Part shown: piece after piece, positions 47,602 through 56,425 of the stretch
Numbering within the stretch: the first letter of the stretch is position 1
Layout: each line of letters opens with the position of its first letter
Assembly (NCBI GenBank): GCA_937975765.1
Contig: CALJUR010000017.1
Coordinates: forward strand, 1 to 64,000
Direction of reading: 5' to 3'
DNA length: 64,000 nucleotides
Source: an uncultured Myxococcales bacterium
GTDB taxonomy: Bacteria > Myxococcota_A > UBA9042 > DTJE01
The notes under the pieces: model-generated
What the model was told of the DNA's origin: nothing
What the model saw: only the letters and a program-made list of their open reading frames with translations
Database searches by the model: none
Program-made: the position numbers and the translations under genes

Positions 47602-48603
47602 TCAGCCCGTCTCCCCGGTTCCCGAAGCCGCCGGTCCGCGCGCCCTCTCGTAGGCCCGCAGGATCCCGGCGACCAGCGGGTGCCGCATCACGTCGCCCTC
47701 GTCGAACTCCACGAACGCGATCCCCGCGACGTCCGCCAGCACCCGGCGCGCGTGGTCCAGGCCCGACGGCTTGTCGGCCGGCAGGTCGCTCTGCGTGACG
47801 TCGCCGGTCACCACCGCCTTCGACCCGTAGCCCAGCCGCGTCAGGAACATCTTCATCTGCTCGATGGTGCAGTTCTGCGCCTCGTCCAGGATGATGAACG
47901 CGCCGGAAAGGGTCCGCCCGCGCATGAAGGCCAGAGGCGCGATCTCCAGTTGGCCCTTCTCGATCAGGCGCTGGCCGCGCTCGAAGTCCAGCAGGTCGTA
48001 CAGGGCGTCGTACAGCGGACGCAGGTAGGGATTCACCTTCTCGACCAGGTCGCCCGGCAGGAAGCCCAGCCTTTCGCCGGCCTCGACCGCGGGGCGGGTC
48101 AGCACGATGTGCTTGACCTGCTTGGACAGCAGCGCCGAGATCGCGGTGGCCATCGCCAGGTAGGTCTTGCCGGTCCCGGCCGGCCCGATCGCGAAGACGA
48201 GGTCGTTGCGCTGCATCGCCGACAGGTAGGTCTTCTGGTTCGGGCTGCGGGCCACGACCCGGGTGCCCGACGCCGGCAGCGTGACGGCGTGTGAGAGGAC
48301 GTCGGCCAGGTTCGCGTCGGGGTCCGCCGACAGGATCGCCGCGCCGCGATCGACCTCGCCGATCGTCATCGAGCGGCCCTGGCGCGCCACCGCGTACAAC
48401 TGGCGCAGGAGGTCCGCGGCCAGGGCGATCGACTTCGCGTTGTCCCCCTTGACGGTCACCTGGTTGCCGCGGACCCGGAGGGTCACGCCCAGGCGCTCCT
48501 CCAGCCGGCGCAGGTTCTCGTCCCGCTGGCCGCACAGGACCAGGAACGCGTCCATGTCGTCGAACGAGACACGGGCCTCGTCGGGGGAGGTGCGCTGGGT
48601 CAT
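47602..48603 (-). CDS. phoH: PhoH family ATPase
   Basis: The 333-residue PhoH-like protein has Walker A GPAGTGKT (140-147), Walker B FIILDEAQN and the family blocks RPAVEAGERLGFLPGD and TGDVTQSDLP. An N-terminal region of about 110 residues contains a KH-like RNA-binding segment (LGVTLRVRGNQVTVKG). PhoH proteins are thought to act in RNA metabolism with YbeY, which follows. The ATG overlaps the stop of the upstream DUF4388-like gene. Confidence 0.94.
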   Translation of the reverse strand: MTQRTSPDEARVSFDDMDAFLVLCGQRDENLRRLEERLGVTLRVRGNQVTVKGDNAKSIALAADLLRQLYAVARQGRSMTIGEVDRGAAILSADPDANLADVLSHAVTLPASGTRVVARSPNQKTYLSAMQRNDLVFAIGPAGTGKTYLAMATAISALLSKQVKHIVLTRPAVEAGERLGFLPGDLVEKVNPYLRPLYDALYDLLDFERGQRLIEKGQLEIAPLAFMRGRTLSGAFIILDEAQNCTIEQMKMFLTRLGYGSKAVVTGDVTQSDLPADKPSGLDHARRVLADVAGIAFVEFDEGDVMRHPLVAGILRAYERARGPAASGTGETG

Positions 48604-49697
48604 GGCGCACCCTGCGGGCCGTCCCCCGTGCCGAGGCCCAGCCCGATGGCGGCCCGGGCGTCGGTCGGCAGCACCAGGCCCTCGTCCAGCAGTTCCTGGA
48701 ACGAGGCCGGGGGGCGGTTGAAGGCCATCCGGTAGAAGCGGGTCGCGCCGACCACGCGCTGGTGGGGCGCGTCCCGGACCAGCGCACGGTACGGGTCGCT
48801 GGCCGCGTCTTCCAGGGTGGGAACCGGCGCAACCCGCCCGGCAAGCATGCCCCAGGCGATGCCGCCGAACAGAACCACGCAGGCCGCCAGCAGCGCCGCC
48901 AGGCGGCGGAGTGCCGACCGCGAGGCCAGCGCCTGCGCCGGAATCGACTCGGACGACGTGACCGGGCGGACCAGTTGCGCCTGGGCCAGCGACAGCAGGC
49001 TGCGGGACACCTCGAATTCGCTGCGGCAGGTGGCCAGCGCCAGTTCGGAAACCGTGCGGCGCCCGTCCACGAAGAAGTACACCTGGCGGTCGCCCGCCGG
49101 AATCTTCAGGTCCTCCCAGCGCTCCTCGTCGCCCGGGCGCATCGCGGAGGTGCGGCCGAAGACGGACTTGGGGCCGGCCACCAGTTGCCGGATGTCGGGC
49201 ATCTCGTGGTGGCGCTTCTGGGCCTCGCGCAGCACGAACGGCAGGGGCAGCGCGCAGGACTCGCGCACCCCGCGGGGCGAGTTCCACGTCGCGACGGGCT
49301 GCAGGTCGCGGTCCAGCAGCAGCGAGATGACGGTCTCGCGGCACATGGCTTCGCGCACCGCGGCCAGCGTCCCCGACGAGACCAGCCCGGCCGCCACGGC
49401 GCCATCGTCCAGCGGGACCTGGGCCTTCCGGGCGGCCCGCTCGAGCCGGGGCATGTCCGGATCGGACAGCAGGCCCGCGCGCCGAAGGGCGCCCAGGAAC
49501 GCGGAGGAGGTGGTGTCGGGATGCGAGACCTGCACGACGCGCCCCTTCACCACGACCAGGCAGGCCGATTCGCCGCCCGGGAGCGGGATCGACACGGTGC
49601 CTTCCAGGTTCTGCCGGAAGGCCTGCGCCAGCAGCGCGAAGATGGGAGGCGGTGCCGCCGGGGCGGAAGGCGGCTGCTGGCCCAGTTCGATGCTCAT
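48600..49697 (-). CDS. Membrane protein with N-terminal DUF4388-like domain
   Basis: The 365-residue protein starts with about 70 residues resembling DUF4388 (EGTVSIPLPGGESACLVVVKGRVVQVSHPD, then LGALRRAGLLS). A middle domain of helices ends in VYFFVDGRRTVSEL, a DUF4388/PilZ-neighbour type motif common in myxobacteria. It has one transmembrane helix near 270-290 (LLAACVVLFGGIAWGMLAG) and a short periplasmic tail. No enzyme motif is visible. Four-base overlaps at both ends tie it to the upstream membrane protein and to phoH. Confidence 0.65.
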   Translation of the reverse strand: MSIELGQQPPSAPAAPPPIFALLAQAFRQNLEGTVSIPLPGGESACLVVVKGRVVQVSHPDTTSSAFLGALRRAGLLSDPDMPRLERAARKAQVPLDDGAVAAGLVSSGTLAAVREAMCRETVISLLLDRDLQPVATWNSPRGVRESCALPLPFVLREAQKRHHEMPDIRQLVAGPKSVFGRTSAMRPGDEERWEDLKIPAGDRQVYFFVDGRRTVSELALATCRSEFEVSRSLLSLAQAQLVRPVTSSESIPAQALASRSALRRLAALLAACVVLFGGIAWGMLAGRVAPVPTLEDAASDPYRALVRDAPHQRVVGATRFYRMAFNRPPASFQELLDEGLVLPTDARAAIGLGLGTGDGPQGAP

Positions 49698-51727
49698 GAT
49701 GCCCGGTTCACCCACGTGTCGAGGGCGGAGATCAAATATACCACCGCGAGCGTGACGGGAGGCGCCAGCGGCAGCCCCTTGCCCGCCACGCAAGCGTAGG
49801 CATCGACATCGACGAGTGGCGGAACCGGGAACAGGACCGAGCCGATGGCAAGGAACAGGAGCAGCAGCAGCAGTGCGCCGCGCAGGGGACGACCGGACAG
49901 CAACTGGCCCACGCCGGGAAGCACCAGCGTCAGGATCGGGCGGACCTGGCGGGTCCACGAGAGATGCTCGTCCCGCCTGCGCTGCATCGCCACCACGTCC
50001 AGGGGGTCGATGAAGGCCGGCTTGACCTGCTCGAAAAGGCAGGTCGGGCAGTAGTCGAACCCCGATGCGTGGCGGTTGCAGGAAGGGCAGGAAACGGTTC
50101 CGCAGCGAGGGCACGCGGACGAGAAGTGCAGTTTCTGGCCCAGCACGGCCAGCAGGAGCAGCACGAACAGGCCGCCGATGCCCAGGATGGGAAGCCAGGA
50201 CACCGCGGTCCGGCCCATCAGCCAGCCGTTGAGGGGCAGCGAGGAGGGGATCTCGAACGGCTGGACGTCGGCCAGGTACAGCGGGAGGTCGGGGGGCGAG
50301 ACCAGGCGCAGTTCGCCTGCGACCGCCCGCGGCGCCGCGCACGCGGCCGAGGGGGACGAGACGGAACGCACGCGCGCGATGGTGTCCAGGTCCGCGTCCT
50401 GCGTCACGCCCATCAGGGCCTGCAGGGCCTTGTCCTGGGCCTCCCGGTCGTTCGCGAAACCGGACGTCAGGGCCAGGCCGCGAAGCACCGCGGGGTCGCC
50501 GGGCGCCAGGCGCAGCGCGCGCTCGAAGGCATCCCTGGCCTGCGACACCCGGGCCGCCTCCATGCGGCCCTCGCGGCACGACTCCAGGGCCAGGCGCAGC
50601 CGCACGTTGGCGAGGTCGGTGGCCGCGACGCCGGAAGGCTCGGCGGCGACCCGTTCCAGGCGGGAGGCCGCGGCCTCCAGGGCACCGGCCGAGAAGGGGG
50701 CGCCCCGGACGTCCATCCTGGCCTGGAGGATCGGGGCCCAGGGCTCGTCGGGGTGTTCGAGGGTGCGCCGCGCCAGCACAGGGACCAGTTCCTGACGGGG
50801 CGACTCCTCGAGGGCCGCCCACATCCGGGCGCCGTCGGTCGTCGCGGCACGGCCGGGCAGCAGGACCAGGGCCGCCAGGAACGGCAGCAGGGCGATGCCG
50901 ATGCAGGCCAGGGCGGCCGTCACGGTCTCGGCGCGCCGCAGGTACGGCATCACCAGCAGCAGCCAGATCGCCATCGAGGGCACCAGCCCGAAGCCCAGCA
51001 CCAGCGGGAGCAGCAGCAGCAGGCCGACCAGGGACAGGGCCAGCACCCGCGTGAGGCCGGAACCGACGATTGCCTGGAAGCGCCGGGACTGGGCCATCTC
51101 GACTGCCGAGAACGGCGTCGCCGGGGCCGACGGGAACAGGTCGCCCACGTCGTGCGCCAGCAGCCGGCCGTGCCGGACCAGGAAGGCCAGGCTGACCACC
51201 AGCAGGACCAGGATCAGCGCCCCCAGCAGGTAGGAGGCGATTCCCGCGGCCTGCAGCAACAGGATGCGCGGGTGCCGCGGATACGCCGACAGGGCCTCGA
51301 CCGCCGCGCCGGAAGCCGCACCGAGGCCGGAGAAGCCCTCGCGCAGGTGGGTGCGGGACAGCAGCCACCAGGCCTCCGGGACGTCCGGGGCGATCCGCGT
51401 CGCCAGCGTCGCCACGCGGACCGCGACGGCGGGCGTCGCCGACTGGCTGGCGTCCGCGAAGCCCGCGGACAGGGCCGCGGAGATCGCGGTGAGGTTCGAG
51501 ATCCCGGCCTCCAGCCGCATCCCGGTCAGGCGCTGCAGCGAGAGTTCGATGGCGCCCATGTCGTGGCGTCGCATGGCGGACAGCAGCGTGCCCGCCTCGT
51601 GCTGGATGTCGGGCGGGAGCGGGTATGCCGAGGAGGCCAGGGGGGCTTCCGGAACGGCATCGGCGGCACGGGCCGGGATGGCTCCCAACAGCGTGAGGAT
51701 CGCGAGGGTGGGGATGATCGCCCGCAT
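49694..51727 (-). CDS. Polytopic membrane protein with TPR and zinc ribbon
   Basis: The 677-residue protein has a signal peptide (MRAIIPTLAILTLLGAIPA, cut near ARA) and two TPR-like helices. Several membrane segments follow, including LILVLLVVSLAFLV and VLALSLVGLLLLLPLVLGFG, then more TPR helices (AFERALRLAPGDPAVLRGLA). Near the C-terminus is a compact zinc ribbon, CPRCGTVSCPSC plus YCPTC, followed by three more hydrophobic helices. I recognise no family. Its ATGA overlap with the DUF4388-like gene makes it the first gene of a unit that ends in phoH-ybeY. Confidence 0.65.
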   Translation of the reverse strand: MRAIIPTLAILTLLGAIPARAADAVPEAPLASSAYPLPPDIQHEAGTLLSAMRRHDMGAIELSLQRLTGMRLEAGISNLTAISAALSAGFADASQSATPAVAVRVATLATRIAPDVPEAWWLLSRTHLREGFSGLGAASGAAVEALSAYPRHPRILLLQAAGIASYLLGALILVLLVVSLAFLVRHGRLLAHDVGDLFPSAPATPFSAVEMAQSRRFQAIVGSGLTRVLALSLVGLLLLLPLVLGFGLVPSMAIWLLLVMPYLRRAETVTAALACIGIALLPFLAALVLLPGRAATTDGARMWAALEESPRQELVPVLARRTLEHPDEPWAPILQARMDVRGAPFSAGALEAAASRLERVAAEPSGVAATDLANVRLRLALESCREGRMEAARVSQARDAFERALRLAPGDPAVLRGLALTSGFANDREAQDKALQALMGVTQDADLDTIARVRSVSSPSAACAAPRAVAGELRLVSPPDLPLYLADVQPFEIPSSLPLNGWLMGRTAVSWLPILGIGGLFVLLLLAVLGQKLHFSSACPRCGTVSCPSCNRHASGFDYCPTCLFEQVKPAFIDPLDVVAMQRRRDEHLSWTRQVRPILTLVLPGVGQLLSGRPLRGALLLLLLFLAIGSVLFPVPPLVDVDAYACVAGKGLPLAPPVTLAVVYLISALDTWVNRAS

Positions 51728-51801
51728 CGCGGGCAAGTGTACCCCGAACGCGTCCGGGAACAACAAGATCAAAAATCCCCGGACCCGCCGCTCCAGGCGC
51801 G

Positions 51802-51829
51802 TTGACGCGACCGCGCACCCACGTAGAAT
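51802..51829 (+). promoter_or_regulatory. Sigma-70 promoter of the MopE-like gene
   Basis: TTGACG at 51802-51807, a 16-base spacer and TAGAAT at 51824-51829, 30 bases before the GTG start at 51859. Confidence 0.65.
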
Positions 51830-51858
51830 GGGAGCACCGTCGGTCCGAGAGGTGCCCC

Positions 51859-54800
51859 GTGGAACGAGACTCCGGGAACATCGTGCGTTCGCTGCGGATC
51901 CTGGCCGCGATGGCGCTCCTCGCCGGCGCTGCGGGATGCGGGGGTTCGACCACGTACGACGGGTTCTTCGCGGAGATCTGGGCGCCTGCCGGGCAGCCGG
52001 TGGACCAGGTGGAACTGTGGGTCGTGAAGTCCGACGGCGGGGGCAGGCAGGTCACGCCGCGCGACCCGGACCGGGTGGGCGACTACCGGTTCGAAACGAA
52101 GGGGCGCGACCTGCAGTCCGACCCCTACCGCGTGCGCCTGGTGCCCGGTGAGACCTTCGATGGCATGGTCCGCATCGTGGCAGTGGGCCTGTCGGGAGGT
52201 ACGGCGGTGGCCCGGGGCTGGGCCCAGGGGGACCTGGACACGAAGGGGGCGGTGAAGGTCGAACTGGCGGCGATCGCGCCGGGGTGCGACGCCGACGGGG
52301 ACGGGTTCGCGGACTGCGGGCGCGCGGGGTGCTGCGCGGCGGGCGAACCGTTCCCGGACTGCGACGACGGGGAAGCCAAGGCGACGCCGGTCGGGTTCGA
52401 GGACGACTGCACGGGGTGCGGCGACGCGGTGGACGACGACTGCGACGGGACGGCGGCCTTGTGCAGGGACCAGGACGGCGACCCGGTGAAGGTGTGCGTG
52501 CCGGCGTGGTGCGCGGAGGAGTCGAAGGACAGCCCGGCCTGCCTGGAGGCGGCGGGAGGGGTGGACTGCAACCCGTCGGATCCGACCGTGTTCCCCGGCG
52601 CGCCCGAACGCTGCGACGGGAAGGACAACGACTGCAACGGGCAGTCCGACGACGGGGTGACGTTCACCGACTGGGACGGGACGACGAAGCACCTGGGCGA
52701 CGCGTGCGGGACCGGCCCGTGCGCCGGCGGCACCGTGGTGTGCGCGGCCGAGTCGGGGGTGGCTCGGTGCTCGACGGACGGGAACAAGGCCCCGCAGGAG
52801 GACTGCGCGACTCCCGAGGACGACAACTGCAACGGGTACGTGAACGACCCCGAGAAGGACGGCTGCCTGTCGGGCGACCTGGACGGGGACGGCGTGATGG
52901 ACGTGCAGGAGGAAACGAACTGCAGCGGGAACCCGCGTGCGAAGTACGACTCGAGGGTCTATCCGGAGATCGAGGACGGCCCGACGCACCCGGCGCCGGA
53001 ACCGTGCTGCCTGGGGATCGAGGCAGGAGGGTACGACGCCGGGTGCGACTGGAACTGCGACGGCGCGGTGACCGCGTGCGCGGCGAACGACGCGGATGGC
53101 GACGGGTACCCGGTCGGGTCGGACTGCAACGACCTGGACCCGACGGTGCATCCCGGCGCTCCGGAGTACTGCGGGGACGGGATCGACCAGGACTGCAAGG
53201 GCGGGGACGTGTCGTGTGAGTCGATCGTGGACGTGGACGGGGACCGGTACGCGGCCGGGGAAGACTGCAACGACAACGACGCGTCGGTCCATCCCCCGCG
53301 TGGCGTCCCGCCCGACGTGACGGAACGGTGCAACGGCATCGACGACAACTGCGACGGGTACGTGGACGAGGGCAACCCGGAGGCGTCGCTGGAGAAGTGC
53401 GGGTCGGACGTGGGGGAGTGCCGGAAGATCGGCGACTGGGTGTGCGTCCACTCGGAGGGGGTGGAGGCGAAGGTCGAATGCGTGGGCGACGTCCGCGGGA
53501 CGGTCGAGGTCTGCGACGGGAAGGACAACGACTGCAGCGGCCAGACGGACGAGACGTTCGAGTTCACGGACCCGGTGACGAACCTCACGGTCAAGAAGGG
53601 CGGCGACTGCGGTGTCGGGGCGTGCGCGGGCGGCAAGGCGGTGTGCAAGGCGGACGAAACGGGGCTGGAGTGCGACTCGGCGGGGCGGGCGACGGCGGAG
53701 ACGTGCGACGGCGAGGACGACGACTGCAACGGGCAGACGGACGACGGGCTGGGCATCGCCAGCGCGGACTGCACCTGCACGACGAAGGGCGTGTGCCTGC
53801 CGTCGCTGGTGGATGCCGCGTGCGCGGACGCGAAGTGGGTGTGCGGATACGGGCGGGTGACCGGGTACGAGTCGCCTTCCGAGAAGTCGTGCGACGCGAA
53901 GGACAACGACTGCGACGGCCAGACGGACGAGGACTTCAGCGAGCCGGACTGGAACCTGGACCCCCGGAAGAAGGGCGAGTCCTGCGGGACCGGGGCGTGC
54001 GCGGGCGGCACGATGGTGTGCAACGCGACGCAGACCGACCTGGTGTGCTCGACGGCCGGGAACGCGCACGCCGAGACGTGCAACAACGCGGACGACGACT
54101 GCGACGGGACGAAGGACGAGAACAGCGATGCGTCGTGCGACGACCAGAAGGACTGCACCACCGACCGGTGCACGGGGAACCAGTGCGTGAACACGATCGA
54201 CGCGAACGAGTGCCTGATCTCGGGGACCTGCCATGCGAACCACGCCAGGCGCACCGGCAACGTCTGCCAGTGGTGCGACCCCACGAACAGCCAGACGGCG
54301 TGGTCCTCGGCCGAGGGGGAGCCGTGCGACAAGGACGGTTCGGGGTGCACCGTCCACGACGCGTGCCAGGCCGGCGAGTGCGTGGCGGGGGCCTCGCCGG
54401 ACTGCTCGGGCCTGGACGTCCCCGACCGGTGCGAGAAGGGGAAGTGCACCAGCACCGGCGCGGACACGTACAAGTGCGAGAAGATCGCCGCGGATGCGGG
54501 CACCGCCTGCAAGGACAACGATCCCTGCACCTACACGGACGTGTGCAAGGCCGGCGGCACCTGCGCCGGCACGCCGTTCACCTGCACGCCCCCGGACTTG
54601 TGCCACGCGTCGGCCTGCACCGGGAACCCGCCGCCGGGCCAGTGCAGCGTGACCCTGGAAGCGGACTGGTGTTTCATCGCCAGCGCGTGCGTCCCGGCGA
54701 ACCAGCTGGACCCCGCCCAGCAGTGCCGCAGTTGCCAGCCCCTGGTGAGCACCACGCAGTACACGAACCGGACGGGGGACTGCGACGACGGCAACGCCTG

Positions 54801-55095
54801 CACGACAGGCGACGCGTGCGGCGGGGGGACCTGCATCCCGGGGACCGCGAAGACCTGCGCCCAGCCGAACCCGGCCTGCAACCCCGAGACCGGGGAGTGC
54901 GGATGCGGGACGTCGACCTGCTTCGAGGGACGCTCCACCACCTGCGCCGGGGGCACGACCTGCCAGTGCGGGACCGCTCCCAAGGGCATCCCGGAGTGCC
55001 CGGAGGGGCAGGACTGTTGCCCGGACGTGTCCCCGGCCGCGATCTGCTGCCCTGCGGGGTGCTGCCCGACGGAAGGGAACGACTGCGCCTGCTGA
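51859..55095 (+). CDS. MopE-like metal-binding-repeat lipoprotein
   Basis: The 1078-residue lipoprotein starts at GTG 51859 (lipobox GAAGC, Cys27). After a domain of about 110 residues it has at least eight copies of the putative metal-binding motif seen in MopE-type proteins, such as CDGKDNDCNGQSDDG, CNGIDDNCDGYVDE and CDAKDNDCDGQTDE. Partner segments like DADGDGYPVGSDCNDLDPTV and HPGAPEYCGDG also occur. The Asp/Asn/Cys pattern suggests calcium binding with disulphides. The last 350 residues switch to EGF-like Cys-rich units, ending CCPAGCCPTEGNDCAC. A cell-surface location is inferred; MopE itself binds copper, but that is not predictable here. Confidence 0.85.
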   Translation: MERDSGNIVRSLRILAAMALLAGAAGCGGSTTYDGFFAEIWAPAGQPVDQVELWVVKSDGGGRQVTPRDPDRVGDYRFETKGRDLQSDPYRVRLVPGETFDGMVRIVAVGLSGGTAVARGWAQGDLDTKGAVKVELAAIAPGCDADGDGFADCGRAGCCAAGEPFPDCDDGEAKATPVGFEDDCTGCGDAVDDDCDGTAALCRDQDGDPVKVCVPAWCAEESKDSPACLEAAGGVDCNPSDPTVFPGAPERCDGKDNDCNGQSDDGVTFTDWDGTTKHLGDACGTGPCAGGTVVCAAESGVARCSTDGNKAPQEDCATPEDDNCNGYVNDPEKDGCLSGDLDGDGVMDVQEETNCSGNPRAKYDSRVYPEIEDGPTHPAPEPCCLGIEAGGYDAGCDWNCDGAVTACAANDADGDGYPVGSDCNDLDPTVHPGAPEYCGDGIDQDCKGGDVSCESIVDVDGDRYAAGEDCNDNDASVHPPRGVPPDVTERCNGIDDNCDGYVDEGNPEASLEKCGSDVGECRKIGDWVCVHSEGVEAKVECVGDVRGTVEVCDGKDNDCSGQTDETFEFTDPVTNLTVKKGGDCGVGACAGGKAVCKADETGLECDSAGRATAETCDGEDDDCNGQTDDGLGIASADCTCTTKGVCLPSLVDAACADAKWVCGYGRVTGYESPSEKSCDAKDNDCDGQTDEDFSEPDWNLDPRKKGESCGTGACAGGTMVCNATQTDLVCSTAGNAHAETCNNADDDCDGTKDENSDASCDDQKDCTTDRCTGNQCVNTIDANECLISGTCHANHARRTGNVCQWCDPTNSQTAWSSAEGEPCDKDGSGCTVHDACQAGECVAGASPDCSGLDVPDRCEKGKCTSTGADTYKCEKIAADAGTACKDNDPCTYTDVCKAGGTCAGTPFTCTPPDLCHASACTGNPPPGQCSVTLEADWCFIASACVPANQLDPAQQCRSCQPLVSTTQYTNRTGDCDDGNACTTGDACGGGTCIPGTAKTCAQPNPACNPETGECGCGTSTCFEGRSTTCAGGTTCQCGTAPKGIPECPEGQDCCPDVSPAAICCPAGCCPTEGNDCAC

Positions 55096-55251
55096 CCGCC
55101 CCGCGATGCCTCCCGGACAGGGATTTCACCGAACCGGCGAAACGCACGGGGATGGCAACGACGCCGACTTCGCCGGAAGTGCTGCGGATCCATGCCCTGG
55201 AAGGGGATCGGACAAGAGGGTCGTGAGGCGGACGAAGCGGAGAAGGCGCGA

Positions 55252-55353
55252 CTACTTGCCGCGCTTGCGACGCTCGTGGCGCATCTTCTTGCGCATCTTC
55301 TCGTACTTATGCTTGCGCATCTTCTTCTTGCGCTTCTTGATCACGCTGCTCAT
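55252..55353 (-). CDS. bS22-like / AURKAIP1-COX24 domain small ribosomal protein
   Basis: A 33-residue, extremely basic protein, MSSVIKKRKKKMRKHK then YEKMRKKMRHERR and KRGK. It closely resembles the 33-residue mycobacterial ribosomal protein bS22 and the C-terminal domain of mitochondrial mS38 (AURKAIP1, COX24), which contact 16S rRNA near the decoding centre. The SVIKKRxKxM start is the family signature. It has its own good promoter. Genes this short are usually missed by automatic callers. Confidence 0.85.
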   Translation of the reverse strand: MSSVIKKRKKKMRKHKYEKMRKKMRHERRKRGK

Positions 55354-55392
55354 TCGCCAGTCCCCCTGGATGGAATTCAAAAACGCGGACGA

Positions 55393-55421
55393 ATCGTAGA
55401 GGTGACGCGCGAACTTGTCAA
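55393..55421 (-). promoter_or_regulatory. Promoter of the bS22-like gene
   Basis: On the minus strand, a perfect TTGACA (55421-55416), a 17-base spacer and TACGAT (55398-55393), 40 bases before the ATG at 55353. Confidence 0.7.
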
Positions 55422-55448
55422 GGAACCTTTCGCACCCGGCATCGACGA

Positions 55449-55477
55449 CTGGCAACGCGACGGGGATCGGGTACACT
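55449..55477 (+). promoter_or_regulatory. Candidate promoter of lipA
   Basis: CTGGCA at 55449-55454, a 17-base spacer and TACACT at 55472-55477, 28 bases before the lipA GTG. It is divergent from the bS22-like promoter, with 27 bases between the two -35 elements. A small GC hairpin (CCCGGCTGCAGCCGGG) lies in the lipA leader. Confidence 0.5.
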
Positions 55478-55504
55478 GCGCCCCGGCTGCAGCCGGGTGG
55501 CGAA

Positions 55505-56425
55505 GTGGCAGGGCGAGAGGAACGGCGACCGGACTGGGTGCGGATGCGGCTGCCGGTCGGCGAGACGGCGATGGCGATGCGGCGCCGGCTGAAGCGGCTG
55601 GCGCTGCACACGGTGTGCGAGGAGGCACGCTGCCCCAACCAGGGCGAGTGCTGGGGCGCCGGGACCGCGACCGTGATGATCCTGGGGGACACCTGCACCC
55701 GGTCGTGCCGGTTCTGCGCGGTTCGATCGGGCCATCCCGGCGGTGTCACGGACCCGCAGGAACCGGCGCGGGTGGCCGAGGCGGTCCGCGACGCGGGGCT
55801 GAAGTACGTGGTGCTGACGTCGGTGGACCGGGACGACGTGCCGGACGGCGGCGCCGGGCAGTTCGCCGCGACGATCCGGGCCCTGCGCCAGGCCAGCCCC
55901 GGGGTGCGCGTGGAGGTCCTGGTCCCGGACTACCTGGACGAGAGGCTGGCGACGCTGCTTGAGGCGGCGCCGGACGTCCTGGCGCACAACGTCGAGGTGG
56001 TGCGGCGCCTGTCGCCCTCGGTGCGCGACCGTCGCGCGTCGTACGACCGATCGCTGGACACCCTGCGGCAGGCGGCGAGGATGCGACCGGGCCAGTTGAC
56101 CAAGTCGTCGATCATGGTCGGACTGGGCGAGACGCCCGAAGAGGTCCGAGAGTGCCTGCGCGACCTGCGGGAGGCGGGCGTCCGGCTGGTGACGCTGGGA
56201 CAGTACCTGCGGCCCACGACGAGGAACCTGCCGGTGGTGCGGTACGTGCCTCCGGAGGAGTTCGCGGAACTGGATCGCGACGCGCGGGCAATGGGATTCG
56301 AGTTCGTCGCCTCGGGCCCGCTGGTGCGATCGTCGTACCGCGCCGCGGAACTGTTCGTCGGGCGGCGACTGGCCAGCGGTGCGGGCGGGATGGGAGCAGC
56401 GGAGGCGGAGGGTTCGGGTCAGTAG
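55505..56425 (+). CDS. lipA: Lipoyl synthase
   Basis: LipA inserts two sulphurs into octanoyl groups on lipoyl domains using radical SAM chemistry. From GTG 55505 the protein has 306 residues. The auxiliary cluster cysteines are 38, 43 and 49 (CEEARCPNQGEC). The radical SAM cysteines are 64, 68 and 71 (CTRSCRFC). The C-terminal RSSY serine that ligates the auxiliary cluster is present. No lipB adjoins it. The last seven bases overlap the convergent deoC stop region. The Nfu-type protein at 27 kb could repair its auxiliary cluster. Confidence 0.95.
   Translation: MAGREERRPDWVRMRLPVGETAMAMRRRLKRLALHTVCEEARCPNQGECWGAGTATVMILGDTCTRSCRFCAVRSGHPGGVTDPQEPARVAEAVRDAGLKYVVLTSVDRDDVPDGGAGQFAATIRALRQASPGVRVEVLVPDYLDERLATLLEAAPDVLAHNVEVVRRLSPSVRDRRASYDRSLDTLRQAARMRPGQLTKSSIMVGLGETPEEVRECLRDLREAGVRLVTLGQYLRPTTRNLPVVRYVPPEEFAELDRDARAMGFEFVASGPLVRSSYRAAELFVGRRLASGAGGMGAAEAEGSGQ

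Noticed and set aside
52550..54150. Regularly spaced Cys/Asp codon blocks as a DNA-level satellite
   Set aside because: The regularity is explained by MopE-type protein repeats. The DNA units vary too much for a true satellite.
55096..55251. Possible short gene after the MopE-like stop
   Set aside because: Small frames here have no ribosome site and no recognisable product. I see nothing else in this 156-base gap.
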